A stretch of 19,534 nt of DNA from Holosporaceae bacterium (lineage in GTDB: Bacteria; Pseudomonadota; Alphaproteobacteria; UBA3830), in the NCBI GenBank assembly GCA_031258475.1, contig JAIRMS010000052.1, positions 1 to 19,534 of the forward strand. Reading direction: 5' to 3'. A program made the translations under genes and the position numbers. Shown in pieces: positions 15,760 through 19,534 of the stretch; within the stretch, counting starts at the first letter, position 1; each line of letters begins with the position of its first letter. The notes beneath the pieces are model-generated. The model did not search any database. It saw nothing but the letters and a program-made list of their open reading frames with translations, and was not told where the DNA came from.

Positions 15760-16855
15760 ATGCGCGAAGAAACTAGACGAATAATTTTAGAAATTGAAGA
15801 ATCGCTATCCATCATGCGGAGGTTTCTTTGACCTGGATTCTCTGAAAAAACAGGTGATTGAATTATCTCAACTGAGCGAATCTCAGGATTTTTGGCAGGA
15901 TCAGCAAAACGCCAAAAAAGTGATGCAAAAAAAATCTCAACTTGAAGGGGAAATCGTAAAATTTTCAAAGGCCGAATCTGATTTTGCAGATGTAAAATCG
16001 ATGCTGCAGCTGGCTGAGGAAGAAAACGATGAAGCTCTGATTTTGGAAACCGAAAACGAAATAAAAAAACTACGCGACCATATGAACGAATATCAGCTGG
16101 AGAGTTTTTTTTGCGGAGAAGCAGATCAAAATGACTGCTATCTCGAGGTTCATGCCGGGGCAGGCGGCACCGAGGCCCAGGATTGGGCCCAGATGCTTCT
16201 ACGCATGTATTCGCGCTGGGCAGAAGATCACAGATATTCCATCGAACTCATCGAAGAAAGCGTCGGCGAAGAGGCGGGGATCAAGTCCTCCACCATAAAA
16301 ATCAGCGGAGCAAAAGCCTATGGATGGCTAAAAAGAGAATCCGGCGTACATCGGCTTGTTCGCATATCGCCGTTCGACTCAAATGCTCGCAGACATACGA
16401 GTTTCGCGTCGATCGGCATTTATCCGGCAATCGATGACTCCATCAATATTGAGATAAACGACAACGATCTTCGAATAGACACCTATCGCGCGTCCGGAGC
16501 CGGCGGGCAACACGTTAACAAAACCGAAAGCGCCATCCGCATCACTCACATCCCGACCGGAGTCGTTGTTCAGTGTCAAACGGACCGATCACAGCACAGA
16601 AACAAAGCAACGGCATTCGAAATGCTTAGATCCCGTCTCTATGAGCTGGAACTACGGAAAAAAGAGGAACAAAACAATTCCGTTGATAAAAACGAAATCG
16701 GCTGGGGTCGTCAAATCCGCTCCTACGTAATGCAACCGTATCAGATGGTAAAGGATCTCCGCACCGGATTTGAAAAAGGAAATATTTCTGCGGTTCTCGA
16801 CGGAGAAATAGACGAATTTCTTCGATCGTCGATTTCAGAAATCGCCCAGGTCTAG
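15760..16855 (+). CDS. prfB: Peptide chain release factor 2, with programmed +1 frameshift
   Basis: RF2 ends translation at UGA and UAA. The gene is read in two frames: codons 1-23 run from ATG 15760 to CTT 15826-15828; ribosomes then skip one base at the in-frame TGA and continue at GAC 15830, ending with TAG 16853-16855. The full product is 364 residues, against 365 in E. coli. The SPF stop-recognition tripeptide is at about 203-205 and the peptide-releasing GGQ at about 248-250 in SGAGGQHVNKTE, both in nearly the E. coli positions. AAAGGA lies seven bases before the ATG. It sits 12 bases after the MFS gene. A start at 15794 in the second frame would drop the regulated leader and should not be used. 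Confidence 0.97.
15818..15832 (+). promoter_or_regulatory. Programmed +1 frameshift site of prfB
   Basis: GGAGG at 15818-15822, an internal Shine-Dalgarno-like site, lies three bases before the slippery codon CTT (15826-15828), followed by TGA C. This is the same arrangement as the E. coli RF2 autoregulation site. When RF2 is scarce, slow decoding of UGA lets the ribosome slip forward and make more RF2. Confidence 0.95.
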
Positions 16856-16894
16856 TGTTTAAAGACCTCTGTTCAGCTAAACGTAATCTCCTCC

Positions 16895-17239
16895 TCACAT
16901 TGATACATTTTCAATATGTACGGGAAGTTTCCAGTCGGCCACCAAAACGACGTCGTAGCGCGCGAAATTTTTGCGCAGATTGGGATTTTTATTCATAAAA
17001 ATCCCGGAGGCTCGCTGGATTCGCATAAGTTGCTGATTTGTGATGGCGGTATAGCATTTGTCCAGGTTTTTTCGCGATTTCACCTCGATGAACGCAACGG
17101 TATCGCTCTTTTTCGCGATAATATCTATTTCTCCGCAAACGGTTTTATATCTTCTGGCCAGTATTTTGTATCCTTTGATTTTTAGCAGACAAACGGCAAT
17201 TGTTTCGCCGAAATATCCATTGCGTTCAGTTGAATTCAC
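16895..17239 (-). CDS. yraN: YraN/UPF0102 family nuclease-like protein
   Basis: The 114-residue product shows the UPF0102 pattern: an N-terminal helix with GYFGETIAVCLLKIKGYKIL, then GEIDIIAKKSDTVAFIEVKSRK at about 36-57, and a C-terminal RYDVV block. The spaced Glu37, Asp39, Glu52 and Lys54 form a PD-(D/E)XK-like nuclease site, and family members resemble Holliday-junction resolvases. The true substrate is not established. The ATG overlaps the rsmI stop by four bases, so the two are co-translated; this rsmI-yraN pairing is common in proteobacteria. It ends 39 bases from the convergent prfB stop. Confidence 0.9.
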   Translation of the reverse strand: MNSTERNGYFGETIAVCLLKIKGYKILARRYKTVCGEIDIIAKKSDTVAFIEVKSRKNLDKCYTAITNQQLMRIQRASGIFMNKNPNLRKNFARYDVVLVADWKLPVHIENVSM

Positions 17240-18087
17240 TGTTTTTCCCCTTGGATTTCCAGCGCTTTTCTGTAAATTGTTTTTTTAGATAATCCATACT
17301 TATGAGAAATTTCTTCTACTGCATTTTTTAGGGTTTTTTCATCCAATGATTTTGATAATTCTGAAAATATCGCGGTTTCGTCGATGGAAAAGTTTCTGTT
17401 TCCGGAAACTATTACCACAAATTCTCCCACCGGCTCATTATTTGAAAAATATTCAATTAGTTCCGATAGATTTCCGCGTCTAAATTCCTCGAAAATTTTT
17501 GTCATTTCTCGACAGACGCAGGCATATCGATTTCCAAAAATTTCCAGCATGTCTCCGAGAGAATTCAGAAGGCGTCTGGGAGATTCCAGAAACACAATGG
17601 TTTGTTCCGCATTACGCAGATCGCGCAAAGCTGATCTGCGAGATTGCGCTTTGGGTGGCAAAAATCCATGGAATGCGAAACTATTCGTTGGAAGACCCGC
17701 AACGCTCAGTCCTGCAGTTAGAGCACTGGCACCCGGCACAGGGAAAACGTCTATTCGATGTTCGACGCACCAATTCACAATTCTGTATCCCGGATCGGAG
17801 ATCAGAGGCGTGCCCGCATCCGAAATCAGAGCGTAGATATCTTCCTCTTTTATCTTCGAGGTAACAACCGAGCTTTCTTCATTATGTTCGTGGCAGGATA
17901 TCAGCGGCGTTTTTATGTCGTAAAAATTCAGCAGTTTTTTTGATTGGCGCGTATCTTCCGCAAAAATATACTTTGCCTCTTTCAGAATATGTATCGCTCT
18001 GAAACTGATATCGAATATATTTCCTATCGGAGTTGCAACCACGTACAGTCCTGGTTTATGCTGTTGATCGCGCAATTTTTGCGACAT
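17236..18087 (-). CDS. rsmI: 16S rRNA (cytidine-1402 2'-O)-methyltransferase RsmI
   Basis: RsmI methylates the 2'-hydroxyl of C1402 in 16S rRNA, near the decoding centre of the small ribosomal subunit. From the ATG at 18087 it has 283 residues, normal for the family. Conserved blocks are GLYVVATPIGN (13-23), FAEDTRQSKKLL, ALISDAGTPLISDPG (86-100), VFPVPGASALTAGLSVAGLP, FHGFLPPK and FLESPRRL. Together they mark the tetrapyrrole-methylase-like fold with its S-adenosylmethionine pocket. The C-terminal KTLKNAVEEISHKYGLSKKTIYRKAL is the usual helical tail. The frame also allows a TTG at 18126, but that would extend into the divergent lipoprotein leader. Its stop overlaps yraN. Divergence from an LpoA-like gene matches the yraL-yraM order of E. 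coli. Confidence 0.95.
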   Translation of the reverse strand: MSQKLRDQQHKPGLYVVATPIGNIFDISFRAIHILKEAKYIFAEDTRQSKKLLNFYDIKTPLISCHEHNEESSVVTSKIKEEDIYALISDAGTPLISDPGYRIVNWCVEHRIDVFPVPGASALTAGLSVAGLPTNSFAFHGFLPPKAQSRRSALRDLRNAEQTIVFLESPRRLLNSLGDMLEIFGNRYACVCREMTKIFEEFRRGNLSELIEYFSNNEPVGEFVVIVSGNRNFSIDETAIFSELSKSLDEKTLKNAVEEISHKYGLSKKTIYRKALEIQGEKQ

Positions 18088-18103
18088 CTTTTCCAACAGT
18101 TGT

Positions 18104-18116
18104 GGAGATAAAATTG
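18104..18116 (+). promoter_or_regulatory. Ribosome binding site that decides a TTG start
   Basis: GGAG at 18104-18107 is followed by six bases and then TTG at 18114-18116. This spacing is close to ideal, and the reading that follows is a lipoprotein signal peptide. No ATG offers an equal fit upstream of the signal, so a TTG start is favoured. Confidence 0.6.
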
Positions 18117-19181
18117 CAGAGATCAATAAAATTACTCCTATTCCTAATGCTGGTCGCGTGCTCTCCGGGTAAGGATATTAGCAGAGACAAGAAAATACCA
18201 GCCTCCGGCTCTGGGGTCGACGAGTTTTTTGATCCAAATCTGAAGCTATTCGGTCAAAGAAAAAATTCCGTGCTGCTGATATTACCAATGTCGGGAGGCA
18301 ACGAGTCGGTTGGAAAAAATACACTGAATGCCTGTCTACTCGCCGCTGAGGATTCTCCAAATATAGATTTTTGCGTAATAGACTCAGCCAATCCTTCCAT
18401 GGATAAGCTCGCCGCCTATGGTAAGTTCGGAAACCTAAAAGCCGTTGTCGGACCAATATTTTCCCACGAAGTAAAACGATACGGTGCCCTGTTCCCCAAT
18501 ATCCCAATATTTTCCCTTTCCAATGATTTAAAAATAAACAACGATCATGTCTTCGCCTGTGGTTTATCCTTGCAAGATGAAATTCATGCGCTATTTGCCC
18601 ACGCGAATTCCCAAAACCTCGACAGCTTTTTAATCATGATACCAGAGGGAGAATTTGGAAATCAGATTTTAGAAGTTGTCTGCAGCGAATTAAAGAAATA
18701 TGGCATAGAAGAAGGCGATGACCTGGAAATTATCCGATACGTCAGTATTTCCAGGAAAGTTGCGACCAAATATGTGAAAAATTCCCATAAAAAAGCGGTG
18801 TTCATCGTTGATCCAATTTTGAATGTGTCGAAACTTGATGCGCAGACGTTTACTTTGAGCTCCGTGGCGTTATCCAATCCGGAAATCTGGGATGGGGTGA
18901 TTTTCGCCTTTTCCGATGGTCCGGAGCAGGTAGAATTTATGCAAAAGTATCGTTCCGTTTTCGGAACTTCCCCGAAAATTCTCGATATGATAGGCCATGA
19001 CCTGATGAGAATTATCAGAGAATCCATTGATTCCCCAAAATCCATTGTGGGTAATGGTTACCACGGATGTCTGGGTGAGTTTTCCATCGACAAAAAAAAT
19101 GGACTGAGGCGGAAATTAAATATCTTTCGCCTGGAAAATTCGAAAAAGGTGGAGATAGATTCCGAATATGATCAGTCTTGA
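18114..19181 (+). CDS. LpoA/LppC-like penicillin-binding protein activator lipoprotein
   Basis: The product is a lipoprotein with a periplasmic-binding-protein-like domain; enterobacterial LpoA sits in the outer membrane and stimulates PBP1A. The best start is TTG 18114, since GGAG at 18104-18107 lies six bases upstream and the leader then reads MQRSIKLLLFLMLVAC with lipobox LVAC and Cys16. This gives 355 residues. A longer frame to 18033 has no such support; GTG 18102 is a second option. The mature part shows NSVLLILPMSGGNESVGKN, a block that opens the family's ligand-binding fold, then AVVGPIFSHEVK and PIFSLSNDL, typical of LppC domains. E. coli LpoA also has an N-terminal TPR-like domain; it is missing here, as in alphaproteobacterial homologues. 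It is divergent from rsmI-yraN, the same order as in E. coli. Confidence 0.82.
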   Translation: MQRSIKLLLFLMLVACSPGKDISRDKKIPASGSGVDEFFDPNLKLFGQRKNSVLLILPMSGGNESVGKNTLNACLLAAEDSPNIDFCVIDSANPSMDKLAAYGKFGNLKAVVGPIFSHEVKRYGALFPNIPIFSLSNDLKINNDHVFACGLSLQDEIHALFAHANSQNLDSFLIMIPEGEFGNQILEVVCSELKKYGIEEGDDLEIIRYVSISRKVATKYVKNSHKKAVFIVDPILNVSKLDAQTFTLSSVALSNPEIWDGVIFAFSDGPEQVEFMQKYRSVFGTSPKILDMIGHDLMRIIRESIDSPKSIVGNGYHGCLGEFSIDKKNGLRRKLNIFRLENSKKVEIDSEYDQS

Positions 19182-19250
19182 GAGATCTGCAGAAGATTAC
19201 ATCAGTCTTTATGTTATAAGACAGCTCCATTAAAAACTTCAGCATAAAGG

Positions 19251-19278
19251 ATTAGTGATTTTATAAGGAGTCACTAAT
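19251..19278. repeat. 8-bp inverted repeat with a ribosome-site-like loop
   Basis: ATTAGTGA at 19251-19258 pairs perfectly with TCACTAAT at 19271-19278. The 12-base loop contains TAAGGAG. No T-run follows, so it is not a normal terminator for the lipoprotein gene upstream. Intact IS200 elements have leader hairpins that hide the tnpA ribosome site, which this recalls. Confidence 0.45.
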
Positions 19279-19437
19279 AAGGAAATATGTTCAACTAATT
19301 ATGTTGATATAGTAAGTGGAAATATAAGTCCGGATCATGTACACATGCTAATATCTGTTCCTCCCAGTCAATCATTAGACCTTCTGCGAAGTAGCTTCGC
19401 ATTGGAGATTTTGAGGAAGGAGGAGTTGTTTTTCTGA
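19267..19437 (+). pseudogene. Remnant of an IS200/IS605 TnpA transposase
   Basis: The frame reads KEICSTNYVDIVSGNISPDH, then VHMLISVPPSQS. This matches the central part of IS200/IS605 TnpA, whose typical pattern is REIC...VEIIxGHVSPDHVHLLVSIPP. The HVH within DHVH is the HUH metal-binding motif of these single-strand transposases. The N-terminal part is stopped by TAA at 19264-19266. After SQSLDLL the match stops at a hairpin (19385-19401), and a TGA follows at 19435-19437, so the catalytic tyrosine region is absent. It is a decayed fragment and cannot move itself. Confidence 0.75.
19385..19401. repeat. Perfect 7-bp hairpin inside the transposase remnant
   Basis: TGCGAAG, a TAG loop, and CTTCGCA form a perfect stem-loop. 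The similarity to TnpA ends at about this point, and the frame of the following partial gene is also closed by the TAG in the loop. IS200/IS605 ends carry subterminal hairpins recognised by TnpA, so a recombination junction is possible. Confidence 0.5.
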
Positions 19438-19534
19438 AGCCTGACTCATGCAAATTTCAAATTATGGATCCCGGCGATGACGTTGAATCTCATGTGGAGT
19501 TTTTTCTTGAAATTTCGGTAAACGGAGCTAAGAA
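19395..19534 (+). CDS. Open frame running off the window edge, unidentified
   Basis: After TAG 19392-19394 one frame stays open to the last base. It gives about 46 residues, including GGVVFLKPDS and an acidic stretch MDPGDDVESHVEFFLEISVN that looks protein-like. An ATG at 19464 could be a start, but no ribosome site is clear; AGGAAGGAGGAG at 19414-19425 is far upstream. I do not recognise the family. It may be the beginning, or a fragment, of a gene lying outside the window. Confidence 0.3.

Noticed and set aside
18033..18113. N-terminal extension of the LpoA-like protein by 27 residues
   Set aside because: It is antisense to the start of rsmI and would put 27 residues in front of the lipoprotein signal, while TTG 18114 has a well-spaced GGAG.

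Overview
The window looks like the chromosome of a Gram-negative alphaproteobacterium, most likely a host-associated one of the Holosporales/Rickettsiales type; this is inferred from gene content and order, not from a search. KdsA, MsbA, lipoprotein leaders and an LpoA-like protein point to an LPS-bearing outer membrane. Two gene clusters match the usual alphaproteobacterial order with expected members missing: ferredoxin-secG-kdsA-ftsB lacks pyrG and eno, and the LptM-like/TlpA pair lacks argH and lysA. Remnants of transposases and dispersed palindromes lie between genes. The standard code is used: prfB is present and carries the classical +1 frameshift site at an in-frame TGA.

Layout. 1-478: no intact gene; it holds a possible gene tail, a 12-bp inverted repeat, and the 3' two thirds of a tRNA-Lys(UUU) gene that looks like an integration scar. 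479-5986 (+): tightly packed run secA, metG, an Hcp-like type VI secretion tube protein, and a tatD nuclease. 5987-6250: first copy of a palindromic dispersed repeat. 6251-7594 (-): an unrecognised secreted protein of 447 residues. 7595-7918: AT-rich spacer plus a GC-rich hairpin. 7919-8666: a 45-residue LptM-like lipoprotein (-) divergent from a TlpA-like thioredoxin (+), with overlapping start regions. 8804-10543 (-): ferredoxin, secG, kdsA, ftsB. 10649-12475 (-): MsbA-type ABC exporter. 12501-13493 (+): LD-carboxypeptidase with a lipoprotein leader. 13494-14511: gene-poor DNA with the second palindromic repeat directly beside an ISAs1-type transposase remnant. 14512-16855 (+): MFS transporter and prfB. 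16895-18087 (-): rsmI and yraN. 18114-19181 (+): LpoA-like lipoprotein. 19182-19534: IS200/IS605 TnpA remnant with hairpins and an open frame running off the edge.

How the genes relate. Much of the window concerns the envelope: protein export (SecA, SecG), LPS synthesis and flipping (KdsA, MsbA, LptM-like), peptidoglycan turnover and division (LdcA-like, LpoA-like, FtsB), and exported redox chemistry (TlpA-like). MetG, PrfB and RsmI serve translation. The most unusual points are the Hcp-like gene embedded between metG and tatD, the tRNA-Lys scar before secA, and the gene clusters that have lost their metabolic members.
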